A stretch of 64,000 nt of DNA from Butyricimonas sp. Marseille-P3923 (lineage in GTDB: Bacteria; Bacteroidota; Bacteroidia; Bacteroidales; Marinifilaceae): the NCBI RefSeq assembly GCF_900184685.1, contig NZ_FXXL01000007.1, positions 1,550,001 to 1,614,000 of the forward strand. Reading direction: 5' to 3'. The position numbers and the translations under genes are program-made. The notes below the pieces were generated by a model. It worked only from the letters and a program-made list of their open reading frames with translations. It did no database searches and was not told the origin of the DNA. Positions 38,583-48,041 of the stretch are shown piece after piece. Every line of letters starts with the position of its first letter. Within the stretch, counting starts at the first letter, position 1.

Positions 38583-40925
38583 TTATTTCCCCTTCCTTCG
38601 GATCAGCACCAGTATTCCCAGCAAAAGAAGCAATGCCGGCAATACCCACTTCAACACGATTTGCAAGGTTCCCCCGGCATCCATACCCAAGTTCAGCTTA
38701 TTATCAATAGGATCGGGACGGGTAGTATCCACCGGTAATTCCTCGTAAGACAGCCAGTCGAACATCGACATAATCAAGTCCCCGTTCGCCGACGATATCC
38801 CCCGGCGGGTTGTGGACAGTTCGCCCATGCTGAAACAATCGGCATCACCGAGCACGATAATCCGTTGTTGTTTCCCGGCATGCTCCCGTTCCAATCCGAC
38901 CATCGTCGTTTTCACCCCGGCACGCTCTCCCGCTTTCGGGTTCAGGCGTGCCGTGTCATTCACGAAATCGATCGTTTCCAATTCATTCCAAGCGGCAGAA
39001 TCCCGCCCTTGAAACAAAGGCATTACACGGAAACCCTTCTCCGCTTTCTGCTCGATAGCCAAGGCTCCCGGCATCACCAGAGACGCGGGACGGCGTCCCA
39101 TGTTCGTGTTCACGTACAGACTCTTCCACAGGCGGGATATCTCTTGAGCCTCCTCCGTTGCCCGGCAAAGAAACAAATGCGGGGGATATTCGTCAATCTG
39201 TTGTTGCACCAGAATACCCGGTTCGAAACTCAATCCTAAATACTCCATCAAAGGAGTCAAATGGGAATAACTCTTCGGTTTTCCGGCGATCACCAGATTC
39301 CTCCCGCTTTCCACGTAACGATACAAAGTTTTCAACTCTTCGTTCGTGAAAGGTTCCAAAGGTTCCGCCACAACAAGCACGTCCAAACTATCCAACACCC
39401 CCGGGTTACGCTTCAAATTCACGTCAGTCACGTCAAACCCTTGATTCAGTAACGACTTCCGGTACATTTTCTCGGCAACCATATAAGAATAATCCCGATT
39501 CTTATCCCCGACAATCGAACGGGCGCCATGATCCGACAAGAAACCCACTTGAGGCAACTTCATCGCAATTCGTTTCAACGCCGCGGAAATCTCCGTTTCA
39601 CCCGGAAGACGATTCATGTCGGCATATACCCGTAGAAAAGTTTTTTGCCCGTTATCCCGTTCGATCAAAGCCACGAAACGATACCCCTCGTCACTTAAAT
39701 CTATATTTCTTAGCGCCTCTTCTCTAGCCAGTTCCTCCGGGGAAAGATATTTTCCCAACCGGGTTCCCTGCAATTTAGCCGCATCCTTAGCCGCCCCGTA
39801 CAAAGTCTTTTCCGGGTATCTCTTTTTAAAAGCCTCGGTCGTCGTGTCCGTGTAATAATAAAAGACATAATCGAGTTTGGTTTCCGGTTTGAAACGGATA
39901 TACCGCTCGTAACGGGCTATATCACTATTGATACCTTTCGTCGTTATGCTGTGAATGCTCCCGAACAGATTCACGTAAGTCGTTATCTTCAATCCGCCGT
40001 CCAACTGTGCCACGATATCCTGACTCGCTTGTGTTAAAGTATTGCTCTTCGTGTGTGTCGAATCATGATACCACTTCATCGTCGGACGGGAAGTCAGATA
40101 CCCCAAGAAAACCGCCGCGAGAAACACCCCGAGATAACGCGCGGCTTTCCCTGCAAAAGAACAGCTCTCCCGCCGCAACTGCAATTTCAATATCGCGAAA
40201 CACAGGAACATCACGCTCATAAGCACGAAATACAAAATATCTTCACTGCAAATCAATCCCTTGATAAACGTGCTCGCCCTACCGCCAAGCGACAACCAAT
40301 ACGTGATTTCCCGCACGAAGGTAAATTCCTGCCAGATACCGGAAACCAGATTCAGCAAGGTCAGCAAGGCAAACATTCCTATTGCCGCCACGATCGGGTA
40401 AGTAGTCAACGTCGACATGAAAAGCCCGATAGCCGCGTAAAGCCCGAACAAAAAATACAATCCCAACAAACCCGCCAACACTGCCGACCAATCGAACGAC
40501 TCCACGAGGCATCCGGCTATCAGCACGTAAACCAACAGGAATGCCATCATCAACAAACCGTACAGCATGATGCCCAAGTATTTTCCAAGCACGATATGCC
40601 TGCCCGTGATCGGGGCTGAAAAAAGCAACTTGATAGATCCCCTGTTAAATTCCTGACTAATCAACCCCATCGTCAACAAAGGCATCAATAAATATAGGAA
40701 CTGACTCACTCTCGACCACAATCCCCCCATGGGGGTATAAAATATCACCCGGGATATCGCGTACAATCCCCTGCTTCCCAATTCTTGCCGCCTTGCCAGC
40801 ATCTCCATCATATCGGCAAATCCCATACCTGTCATAAACACGAAAAGCACGAGTAAAAGCCACGCTACCGGCGAATAAAAAAGATTTGACAACTCCAAAC
40901 GGGCTATCCTGTATATTGCTCTCAT
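38583..40925 (-). CDS. GldF-GldG fusion ABC transporter component, copy 1
   Basis: 780 residues. Residues 1 to about 250 form an ABC-2 permease with six membrane segments (IARLELSNLFYSPVAWLLLVLFVFMTG; SRGSIKLLFSAPIT-like motif as FNRGSIKLLFSAPITGRHIVLGK). A membrane segment near 265-285 leads into a long extracytoplasmic GldG-type domain (SNTLTQASQDIVAQLDGGLKITTYVN ... VLDSLDVLVVAEPLEPFTNEELKTLYRYVESGRNLVIAGKPK). A final helix and RRKGK tail close the protein. Separate gldF and gldG exist in gliding bacteria; here they are one chain. The partner ATPase gene lies 20 bp upstream. Substrate unknown. Confidence 0.87.
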   Translation of the reverse strand: MRAIYRIARLELSNLFYSPVAWLLLVLFVFMTGMGFADMMEMLARRQELGSRGLYAISRVIFYTPMGGLWSRVSQFLYLLMPLLTMGLISQEFNRGSIKLLFSAPITGRHIVLGKYLGIMLYGLLMMAFLLVYVLIAGCLVESFDWSAVLAGLLGLYFLFGLYAAIGLFMSTLTTYPIVAAIGMFALLTLLNLVSGIWQEFTFVREITYWLSLGGRASTFIKGLICSEDILYFVLMSVMFLCFAILKLQLRRESCSFAGKAARYLGVFLAAVFLGYLTSRPTMKWYHDSTHTKSNTLTQASQDIVAQLDGGLKITTYVNLFGSIHSITTKGINSDIARYERYIRFKPETKLDYVFYYYTDTTTEAFKKRYPEKTLYGAAKDAAKLQGTRLGKYLSPEELAREEALRNIDLSDEGYRFVALIERDNGQKTFLRVYADMNRLPGETEISAALKRIAMKLPQVGFLSDHGARSIVGDKNRDYSYMVAEKMYRKSLLNQGFDVTDVNLKRNPGVLDSLDVLVVAEPLEPFTNEELKTLYRYVESGRNLVIAGKPKSYSHLTPLMEYLGLSFEPGILVQQQIDEYPPHLFLCRATEEAQEISRLWKSLYVNTNMGRRPASLVMPGALAIEQKAEKGFRVMPLFQGRDSAAWNELETIDFVNDTARLNPKAGERAGVKTTMVGLEREHAGKQQRIIVLGDADCFSMGELSTTRRGISSANGDLIMSMFDWLSYEELPVDTTRPDPIDNKLNLGMDAGGTLQIVLKWVLPALLLLLGILVLIRRKGK

Positions 40926-40945
40926 AATTTTTCCTCCATATTAAA

Positions 40946-41866
40946 TTATTTCCCTGACAATTTAGCGAACACGGCTTCCATCGAGCTTTTCTCGACCTTA
41001 ATTTCCGTCATTTCCCATCCCCGTGCCACACTCTCCCGGATAATCAGCTTTATCGTATCCCGATCCCCGTCATACGTCAGGCGGACACCATGACTTCCCA
41101 CGCTTTCCGCCCGTCTGATGCCGGGCATCGCCATCAATTCATCCGGCAAAGGGGGCAAATCGAAAGTGGCGTAAAGCGTGTTCGGCTCGATATAACTATC
41201 AAATTCATCCACGCTGCCGGAAAAAACAACCCGCCCGTGTTCAATCATCTTGATCGTGGAACAAGTAGCCTGCACCTCCGACAAGATATGCGTCGAGAGC
41301 ATCACGGTACGCTCCTCGGCAATATCCCGGATCAACTGGCGCACTTCCAGTATCTGATTCGGGTCCAACCCGTTCGTGGGCTCGTCCAGCACCACGAACT
41401 TCGGATCGTGCAGAATAGCCTGCGCGATACCCACGCGTTGCTGGTAACCGCCCGAAAGATTACGCAACAAGCGGTCTTTCATGTGCGTGATCCCGCAACG
41501 TTCCTCCGCTTCCCCGATAGCCGTCTTGATCTTTTTCCTGTCCATCCAGTGAATCTCCGCGCAAAAACGAAGATACTCGTCCACCGTCAAATCGGGATAG
41601 AGGGGTGGTTTTTGTGGTAAAAAACCGATATATTTCCGGGCAGCCACCGGGTGTTTCAACGTATCGAACCCGTTAATAAATACCTTCCCTTGAGTTTGTT
41701 TCAACACACCGCAAATAATATTCATCGTTGTCGACTTCCCCGCCCCGTTCGAGCCCAGCAAACCCACTACACCGGAGCCGTCGATCTCGAAACTGATGTC
41801 CTCGATCGCCCACTGTGTCGTGTAACGATGATACAAATGTTCAACTTTTACAATTGGATTTTCCAT
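40946..41866 (-). CDS. GldA-like ABC transporter ATPase, copy 1
   Basis: 306 residues. Walker A is GSNGAGKST (about residues 38-46), the ABC signature LSGGYQQRVGIAQAI, Walker B FVVLDEPTNGLDPNQ, and the switch His is in MLSTHILSE. A C-terminal extension of about 80 residues (ATFDLPPLPDELMAMPGIRRAESVG...KVEKSSMEAVFAKLSGK) is typical of GldA/NatA-type ATPases that drive ABC-2 permeases. It pairs with the fusion permease 20 bp downstream. It is separated from the MacB-type permease gene by a terminator, so it may be transcribed on its own. The 41867-41964 segment shows no recognisable promoter box. Confidence 0.9.
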   Translation of the reverse strand: MENPIVKVEHLYHRYTTQWAIEDISFEIDGSGVVGLLGSNGAGKSTTMNIICGVLKQTQGKVFINGFDTLKHPVAARKYIGFLPQKPPLYPDLTVDEYLRFCAEIHWMDRKKIKTAIGEAEERCGITHMKDRLLRNLSGGYQQRVGIAQAILHDPKFVVLDEPTNGLDPNQILEVRQLIRDIAEERTVMLSTHILSEVQATCSTIKMIEHGRVVFSGSVDEFDSYIEPNTLYATFDLPPLPDELMAMPGIRRAESVGSHGVRLTYDGDRDTIKLIIRESVARGWEMTEIKVEKSSMEAVFAKLSGK

Positions 41867-41964
41867 ACATACGATTTTAATTCATAACTTTGATCAAGCG
41901 TCTCTTTCACGAGCCTTGCTTTTTTATAACACTTCAAAAACAAAAAAGTACCGACTTATAATTC

Positions 41965-41990
41965 AAAAAAGCTGCCCGTTTCCGGACAGC
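41965..41990 (-). terminator. Intrinsic terminator after the MacB-type permease gene
   Basis: On the minus strand GCTGTCCG pairs with CGGGCAGC (one U-G pair) around a GAAA loop, followed by six T residues (41965-41970). Confidence 0.75.
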
Positions 41991-42045
41991 CTTCCATCTT
42001 GTGTTGTTGTTCAAGATGATTTATAGAAAAGCACGCACATTTTTA

Positions 42046-43266
42046 TCACTCGTAACGGATAGCGTCTATCGGGTTCAGCCGGGATGCCTTGCGGGCGGGA
42101 TACCAACCGAAGAAAACACCCGTGAACGTGCAGACAAGAAACGATATCACCACGGAGTACAGTAACACGGATACAGGCCATCCCAGCAAAGAACTGAGAA
42201 CCAAAGAAACCCCGATCCCTAACCCCACGCCGATAATCCCGCCAGACACGCTGATAATAATCGACTCGATCAGGAACTGGAACAATATATGCCGTCCCTT
42301 GGCACCGATAGACATACGCAAACCGATTTCCCTCGTGCGCTCGGTGACGGAAACGTACATGATGTTCATGATTCCGATGCCACCGACAAGCAAAGAGATA
42401 CCACCGATACAAGCCAAGAGTATCGTCAACACCTTCGTCGCCATCGTCAACACTTTACTCATCTCTTCCAACGAACGAACGGTGAAATCATCTTCCTGCC
42501 CCACGGGAATACGATGTGTCTGCCGCAACACTCCCGTGATCTCCTGCATCATCTTGCCCGTGTACTTCTCGTCTATCACCGAAACGTAAATGCCATGCAT
42601 GTAAGGGATGGCTAGCAATCTTTTCTGTATTGTCGTGAAAGGTGCCAAGATGATATCATCTTGATCCCGCCCCATGGAATTATAACCTTTAGGAGCCAAA
42701 ACTCCAACAACACGAAAAGGCACTTTATCAAAACGGATCACCTGCCCGAGAGGGTCTTCCCCGTTCTTGAAAAGATTGTCCACGATTGTCTGCCCCACCA
42801 CACACACTTTAGCGGCATTCTTCATGTCCTGATCGCTGAACATCTCCCCCCGGTTGACCGTCAAGCGGCGGATGTCCATGTAGTCCTCGTTAATACCGTA
42901 TACCGTGGTCGGGGCATTATTCGGGCCGAAAATGGCTTGCCCCGACTTCGACACGTAAGGGGAACAACTCTCCATGTAGGGGACTTCCGAAACGATGGCC
43001 TGATAATCCTCCAACTTCAAGGTCTGGACAAGTACCCCGTTCTGCCGGATTCCCCCGACCATGGCATTCGTGGGATTGACCACCACCATGTTAGCCCCAA
43101 GTTCCTCGATCTGTTTCTCTATCGTGTACTTCGAACCCTCGCCAATGGCAAGCATCGAGATCACCGAACTGACACCGATAATGATACCCAACATCGTCAG
43201 GAACCCTCGCAATTTATTATTACTCAAAGCCCGAAGGGCTATTACTATCAAATTACCGTAATTCAT
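42046..43266 (-). CDS. MacB-type ABC transporter permease (FtsX-like)
   Basis: 406 residues. One N-terminal membrane helix (LRGFLTMLGIIIGVSSVISMLAIGEG, about 19-44) is followed by a periplasmic MacB_PCD domain and three C-terminal helices of the FtsX type (VLTILLACIGGISLLVGGIGIMNIMYVSVTERTREIGLR, the conserved coupling segment; then two further spans ending in FFGWYPARKASRLNPIDAIRYE). It forms the membrane part of a tripartite efflux pump with the ATPase, MacA-type adaptor and TolC-type channel encoded immediately upstream. Substrates of this class include peptides, lipoproteins, siderophores or macrolides; none is indicated here. Confidence 0.92.
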   Translation of the reverse strand: MNYGNLIVIALRALSNNKLRGFLTMLGIIIGVSSVISMLAIGEGSKYTIEKQIEELGANMVVVNPTNAMVGGIRQNGVLVQTLKLEDYQAIVSEVPYMESCSPYVSKSGQAIFGPNNAPTTVYGINEDYMDIRRLTVNRGEMFSDQDMKNAAKVCVVGQTIVDNLFKNGEDPLGQVIRFDKVPFRVVGVLAPKGYNSMGRDQDDIILAPFTTIQKRLLAIPYMHGIYVSVIDEKYTGKMMQEITGVLRQTHRIPVGQEDDFTVRSLEEMSKVLTMATKVLTILLACIGGISLLVGGIGIMNIMYVSVTERTREIGLRMSIGAKGRHILFQFLIESIIISVSGGIIGVGLGIGVSLVLSSLLGWPVSVLLYSVVISFLVCTFTGVFFGWYPARKASRLNPIDAIRYE

Positions 43267-43267
43267 T

Positions 43268-43368
43268 TATTCATTTTAGATTTATGATTTATGATTTCAG
43301 ATTTATGATTATCATCCTCCCTAACTAACGCTTTTATTAATCATAAATCGTAATTCATAAATCGTAAA
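43268..43368. repeat. AT-rich intergenic repeat (AATCATAAATC family)
   Basis: Most of the 102-bp gap consists of TTTAGATTTATGATT units and inverse AATCATAAATCG units, forming a partial inverted arrangement around a CATCCTCCCTAAC core. Confidence 0.5.
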
Positions 43369-44109
43369 TTAATTAATTTCTTTAGGTAACGCCTCCAGCA
43401 TTTGCCGGGCGGAACCAATTCTGGAGTTTTTCTTATCCTCGACAACCCGACCGTCACGGAGTAATATGTTGCGACTACTGAACTCCGCTATTTCCGGGTT
43501 ATGCGTCACGAAAATGATCGTTCTCCCCTCGGCGTGCAGCCGCTGGAAGAGTGCCAAAATCTCGTAAGAAGTGCGAGTATCTAGGTTACCCGTCGCCTCG
43601 TCCGCCAGCAAGATTACGGGATCGTTCACCATAGCTCGAGCGATTGCCACCCGCTGTTGCTGTCCCCCGGACATCTGGTTGGAACGATGATTCACCCGGT
43701 TCTCCAGGCCTACCGCTTTCAAGGCATCCAACGCTTTTTCCTTTCTTACCCGTTTGGAAACGGACGGGTTGTATAACAAGGGCAACTCCACGTTTTCCAG
43801 TGCCGTAGTTTTCGGTAACAGGTTATAAGATTGGAAAATAAAACCTATCTTCAGATTCCGGTAAGAAGCCCTGTCATTTTTCCCCATTTCCCGCACGGGC
43901 TTCCCGTCCAAGTAATACTCCCCCGACGTGGGAATATCCAGACAACCCAGCATATTCAACAACGTGGATTTGCCCGAACCGCTCGTGCCCATGATGGTCA
44001 CGAACTCCCCCGGTTGGATCGAAAAAGAAACTCCCCGCAAAGCGTGTACCGTTTCCGAACCTACCACGAAATCACGGCAAAGATTCTCTATTCTGATTAT
44101 ATCTTTCAT
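43369..44109 (-). CDS. MacB/LolD-type ABC transporter ATPase
   Basis: 246 residues. Walker A is [18 protein letters not shown] (about residues 40-57), the Q-loop [24 protein letters not shown] is typical of LolD/MacB ATPases, the signature is [15 protein letters not shown], Walker B is [16 protein letters not shown] and the H-loop FVTHN. It powers the adjacent FtsX-like permease. The gene is 21 bp after the adaptor gene. In E. coli MacB the ATPase and permease are one chain; here they are separate, which is common in Bacteroidetes. Confidence 0.93.
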   Translation of the reverse strand: MKDIIRIENLCRDFVVGSETVHALRGVSFSIQPGEFVTIMGTSGSGKSTLLNMLGCLDIPTSGEYYLDGKPVREMGKNDRASYRNLKIGFIFQSYNLLPKTTALENVELPLLYNPSVSKRVRKEKALDALKAVGLENRVNHRSNQMSGGQQQRVAIARAMVNDPVILLADEATGNLDTRTSYEILALFQRLHAEGRTIIFVTHNPEIAEFSSRNILLRDGRVVEDKKNSRIGSARQMLEALPKEIN

Positions 44110-44130
44110 CTCTTTACTTCTGGCATAAAT

Positions 44131-45318
44131 TTAATGAGGACGCTGCCCTGTCATATTAGGCATCAAGGGATTTCCACCTGGTTTAGTTTTTATGGATTCT
44201 GTCGCTTTAGCGGGTAAATGTACTCCCGTAATTACTTTTTCCCCGGCTTGAACACCTTCCAGTACTTCCGTGTAAATCCCGTCAGAGATTCCGGTACGCA
44301 CGTTTTTATTCTTCAATCCCTCGGCGGCCTGTACCCAAACAGATTTCGTTTCTTTCATCCCCGGTTGCACCTTTGTTTTCTCGGGAGCAATGAGTTCCCC
44401 GTCTTCATTCTCGGGCTGGAAGCGCAGGGCACGCAAGGGAATCATCAAAACATTCGTCTTCTCGTGCGTCAACACCGTGATACTCGCCGTCAAACCCGGT
44501 TTCAACTTCAAATCGGGATTCGGTGCGTCAATCACCACCTCGTAAGTAACCACGTTCGACATCACGATCGGTTCCAAACGCACCTGCGTCACGGAACCCT
44601 CGAAATGTTCGTCCGGGAAGGCGTCCACGGTGAAGATCACTTTCTGCCCCTCTTTCACCTGACCGATATCAGCCTCGTCAACGTCGGCAATAACCTGCAT
44701 CTTTCGCAAATCATTCGCTATCACGAATAACTTCGGCGTGTTGAACATCGCCGCCACCGTCTGCCCCTCGTCCACCGCTCGGGAAATAACCACCCCGTCT
44801 ATCGGCGAGTATATCATGCAATAATTCAGGTTCGTCTTCGCTTTCAATAAATCAGAACGAGATTTCTCCAAAGTTCGACGAGCTTTTTCATATTGATATT
44901 CGGCAGTTTCGTAATCTGAATCGCTAACCAGATTCTTGGCGTGCAATCCCGCCAGACGCTCGTGATTTTTCTTCTGGTAATCGTACTCGTTCTGGTTGGA
45001 ATAATGGGTTGCCAACTGTGACTCGTACTCCGATTCCAGCACGGTTTTATCCAGTTCAGCGATAAGCTGCCCCCTTTTCACCTCTGAATTATAATCCACT
45101 AGAATACGGGCTATCGTGCCGGAAACCTGTGTCCCGACTTCTACCTGCGTGATCGGCTCTATCGTACCGGTGGCAGTAACAGTATTACGAATATCCCCTT
45201 TTTTAACCTCGAACACCTCGTAATTCACCGTTTCTTTCTCTCTCGGCCGAAAGGAGAAAAACAACAAAATACTCCCCACTACAATCGCTATTATAATAAC
45301 TATCTTTTTCATTTTCAA
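44131..45318 (-). CDS. MacA-type periplasmic adaptor (membrane fusion protein)
   Basis: 395 residues. The N-terminal membrane anchor (IVIIIAIVVGSILLFFSF) precedes the HlyD/MacA architecture: lipoyl half-motif (VTATGTIEPITQVEVGTQVSGTIARILVDYNSEVKRGQLIAELD), a long alpha-helical hairpin (about residues 85-160), the second lipoyl half (NLNYCMIYSPIDGVVISRAVDEGQTV), then beta-barrel and membrane-proximal domains. It links the inner-membrane ABC permease to the TolC-type channel. It lies 5 bp after the channel gene, in one operon. Confidence 0.92.
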   Translation of the reverse strand: MKMKKIVIIIAIVVGSILLFFSFRPREKETVNYEVFEVKKGDIRNTVTATGTIEPITQVEVGTQVSGTIARILVDYNSEVKRGQLIAELDKTVLESEYESQLATHYSNQNEYDYQKKNHERLAGLHAKNLVSDSDYETAEYQYEKARRTLEKSRSDLLKAKTNLNYCMIYSPIDGVVISRAVDEGQTVAAMFNTPKLFVIANDLRKMQVIADVDEADIGQVKEGQKVIFTVDAFPDEHFEGSVTQVRLEPIVMSNVVTYEVVIDAPNPDLKLKPGLTASITVLTHEKTNVLMIPLRALRFQPENEDGELIAPEKTKVQPGMKETKSVWVQAAEGLKNKNVRTGISDGIYTEVLEGVQAGEKVITGVHLPAKATESIKTKPGGNPLMPNMTGQRPH

Positions 45319-45323
45319 TTATT

Positions 45324-46691
45324 TTATATATCAATCGGTTCATTCCTGTAAAAATTCAACAACTTGAAAGCGAGAACCGCTTGGTATTTCGCTTGTATCT
45401 GTTCCTGCAACGCGGACAGGTAATTGTTCTTCTCCACCAGCAAATCAACCGGGTTCTTCATCCCCGCATCAAATTCCTCCTGTACCTGCCGGTAACTCGT
45501 GTAAGCCGATTTTACCCGTTGGTTGGCTGCCATGTACCGGCTTTGGGCGGCAACAACATCTTGATGTAATGATTCCACCGTTTGCAACAAATTTTTACGG
45601 GTATTCTGCTCGTCTAAACGTGACTGTTCGGTTTGAAGTCTTGCTTTTGAAACATTCAAACGAGCTTTCTTCCGGTTCGTGATCGGGATACTGATATTAA
45701 TCCCGATGTTCTCAACCAAACGATCGTCTATTTGAGAGAAATAGGAACCGCTACCCTTGGAATCGTACCCGGTGGAAACGGAAGCCGAGAGCGAGACACT
45801 CGGCAAGTAATCCCCCCGGGCTATCTTTTCACCCACGATTGCCGACTCTACGTTCAACTGGCTGCTTTTCACCTCCGGCATCAGCCGTAAGGCTTCCCGG
45901 TAAACATCCTGAAGACCGGGAATCAAGACAAGCACGCTTTCCTCGTCCAGTTCCGGGAACACCACGTCAAATTCCTCTTCCGGTTCCAGTTCTAAAAGTT
46001 GCTTTAATTGCAACTTGGAAAAAGCCAGATCGTTCTCGGCTTGTACTACCCGGTATTGGTCACTGCTGTACTGCGATTCCATTTGCGCGAAATCGCTCGC
46101 GCTGATAGAACCCGCGTCAAGCAAGGCTTTCGACCGTGCCAGTTGCTCACCGGAACTTTCCAGCGTCTGCCTGTCCGTTTTTAAAGTCTCGTTCGCGTAC
46201 AGGATTTGCAGGTACGCCTTCGTCACCGATATCTCGATATCGTTTTGGGCGACAAGCACATCTTGTGTCACGGCTTTTTCCAACAGCTCTTGCTGCCGGA
46301 TGGAACGGGAGAGTTTCCCCCCTTGGTAGAGAGTCATGTTCCCGCTGAGCGAGTAACTGCCCGTGTAGGCACTTGACGATTTCAACGTCCCGTTTGTACC
46401 CGCCTTTTTCTGGTGCCCCCAACCTTGAGTTGAAGAAAAATCAAGTGACGGTAATTGCTGGGCTTTTGCCCGGGAAGATTCAACCAAAGTATTTTCCAAT
46501 GATACCCGGGCATATTCCACCTGCAAGTTATGCTCCCGGGCGTGCTCGATACATACCCGTAAAGACCAAGGCTTTTGTTGTGTCAACCCGTCACGCACAC
46601 TCGAAATAATGATACACGTGCACGCTAAAAACACAATGCATCCTCTTCTCACGCTTCTCGAACGTGAATAAACATCATCTAACATTCTCAT
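45324..46691 (-). CDS. TolC-family outer-membrane efflux channel
   Basis: 455 residues. A signal sequence near residues 17-37 (RGCIVFLACTCIIISSVRDGLTQQ) follows a rather long basic N-terminus, so the true start could be internal. Two OEP repeats follow: WSLRVCIEHAREHNLQVEYARVSLENTLVESSRAKAQQLPSLDFSSTQGW and a second helical repeat around SRLMPEVKSSQLNVESAIVGEKIARGDYLPSVSLSASVSTGYD-like sequence. It should form the trimeric outer-membrane exit duct of the MacA/MacB-type system, with which it is cotranscribed. Confidence 0.9.
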   Translation of the reverse strand: MRMLDDVYSRSRSVRRGCIVFLACTCIIISSVRDGLTQQKPWSLRVCIEHAREHNLQVEYARVSLENTLVESSRAKAQQLPSLDFSSTQGWGHQKKAGTNGTLKSSSAYTGSYSLSGNMTLYQGGKLSRSIRQQELLEKAVTQDVLVAQNDIEISVTKAYLQILYANETLKTDRQTLESSGEQLARSKALLDAGSISASDFAQMESQYSSDQYRVVQAENDLAFSKLQLKQLLELEPEEEFDVVFPELDEESVLVLIPGLQDVYREALRLMPEVKSSQLNVESAIVGEKIARGDYLPSVSLSASVSTGYDSKGSGSYFSQIDDRLVENIGINISIPITNRKKARLNVSKARLQTEQSRLDEQNTRKNLLQTVESLHQDVVAAQSRYMAANQRVKSAYTSYRQVQEEFDAGMKNPVDLLVEKNNYLSALQEQIQAKYQAVLAFKLLNFYRNEPIDI

Positions 46692-46709
46692 AAATAAATT
46701 CTTGAAGTT

Positions 46710-48041
46710 TTATCTTACTCTCGAGCGAATGATTTCCACGATTCGTTCGTTATTAATAATAATCATCCCGTGCTTGTCACTCGTGATTCCACTTTCCAGT
46801 TTGTACGTGTAAGTCGGCACCTTGTCTTTCATCACGGTCGGGAGATATGCGAAAGTCACGTTATCACACGTCTTCCCTAATTCTTGACCAACCTCAATGA
46901 TATGCGTGGAGATCATGAAAGAACAAGCCCGACGATTTGCCAAAGTCCGTGTCACTGCCAGCGTGGCGTCGAAAGCGTCTTTCACGTTCGTACCCTTGAA
47001 TAACTCGTCAAAGATCACGACCAATCGTTTTGACAAACTCACTTCCACGGCCACTTTTTTCACCCGTAAAACCTCGGCGTAAAAATGGCTGTATCCCAAG
47101 TTAATGTTGTCCGGCACGTTGATTGAAGTATATATCCCGTCCTGTACCGTGAACTCCATACTTTTCGCCGCCACGGGGAATCCCATGTGTGCCATGTAAA
47201 CAGCTATGCCGAAAGATTTCATCAACGTGGATTTACCTGCCATGTTCGCTCCCGTCAGGAAAAAGATATTCCTATTTTTCGTGATTTCCAGATCGTTAGA
47301 CACCGCACCCGGAAGAGCGGGATGAAACAAACCCCGTATCCCCATGGAAACCTCACTATCCGCATAAGCCACCGGAAAACAAAATTCCCGCTCCCGGGCA
47401 ACCCGCCCTACCACGGTATTCAAGTCTATTTCATAAAATAATTTCACGAAATCAACGAGTTTCTTGTTTAAATCACAACGCAATATCTTGTCAAACTTAA
47501 ACATCTCGCTCAAACTTAGCTTTTCTCCCCGAAAACCCAACACACGGGCAAGCGCCTTGTCCCGCAACAGGGAATGTCCCCACTTGATTCTCTCTTCCAA
47601 CGGGTTTCCCGTGATTGTCTTGACAATCTCGTCTAAATACCCCTGGGCTTTTTGCAAGAAAAACAACGTGGTTATCACTTGTTCATGCCACTGATTTATA
47701 ACGGTATCATTTCCTATTAATTCCAGCGTTTTCGCCCTTAATAGAACCGCCAGATTAAATACCCAATGTTTACCGCTGGCGCCCGACAAATATTGCTCCA
47801 CGATATCACACTCTCTCGTTTCGCCGGGAAAAGCAATATCATGCTCTTTGAAATACCGGAAGATTTGGGTTCGTCGGTTAATCTCCGCGGCATCCGTCAA
47901 AGGATTGAGAAACATCCTTTCCAGCAGGCGTTCACCCCCGCGTGTTACCGTATTACAAAAAATACTGTAAACCGAATTATTCTTGTACCGCCCCAAGATA
48001 TTCAAATCCTCCAATGTCTGCTTGTCTGTCTCGAAACTCAT
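46710..48041 (-). CDS. MutS-like ATPase lacking the mismatch-recognition domain, copy a
   Basis: 443 residues. It contains the MutS core/clamp (domain III-like) helices in the first half and the domain V ATPase in the second: Walker A TGANMAGKSTLMKSF near residue 240, Walker B LVVIFDELFKGTN (canonical MutS has DEIGRGT), and the STHIIEVGQEL sensor region. The N-terminal mismatch-binding domain with its Phe-x-Glu motif is absent and the protein is about half the length of MutS. Its start overlaps the stop of the second copy by 4 bp. A role in DNA repair or recombination is uncertain; the pair sits inside a transporter cluster. Confidence 0.87.
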   Translation of the reverse strand: MSFETDKQTLEDLNILGRYKNNSVYSIFCNTVTRGGERLLERMFLNPLTDAAEINRRTQIFRYFKEHDIAFPGETRECDIVEQYLSGASGKHWVFNLAVLLRAKTLELIGNDTVINQWHEQVITTLFFLQKAQGYLDEIVKTITGNPLEERIKWGHSLLRDKALARVLGFRGEKLSLSEMFKFDKILRCDLNKKLVDFVKLFYEIDLNTVVGRVAREREFCFPVAYADSEVSMGIRGLFHPALPGAVSNDLEITKNRNIFFLTGANMAGKSTLMKSFGIAVYMAHMGFPVAAKSMEFTVQDGIYTSINVPDNINLGYSHFYAEVLRVKKVAVEVSLSKRLVVIFDELFKGTNVKDAFDATLAVTRTLANRRACSFMISTHIIEVGQELGKTCDNVTFAYLPTVMKDKVPTYTYKLESGITSDKHGMIIINNERIVEIIRSRVR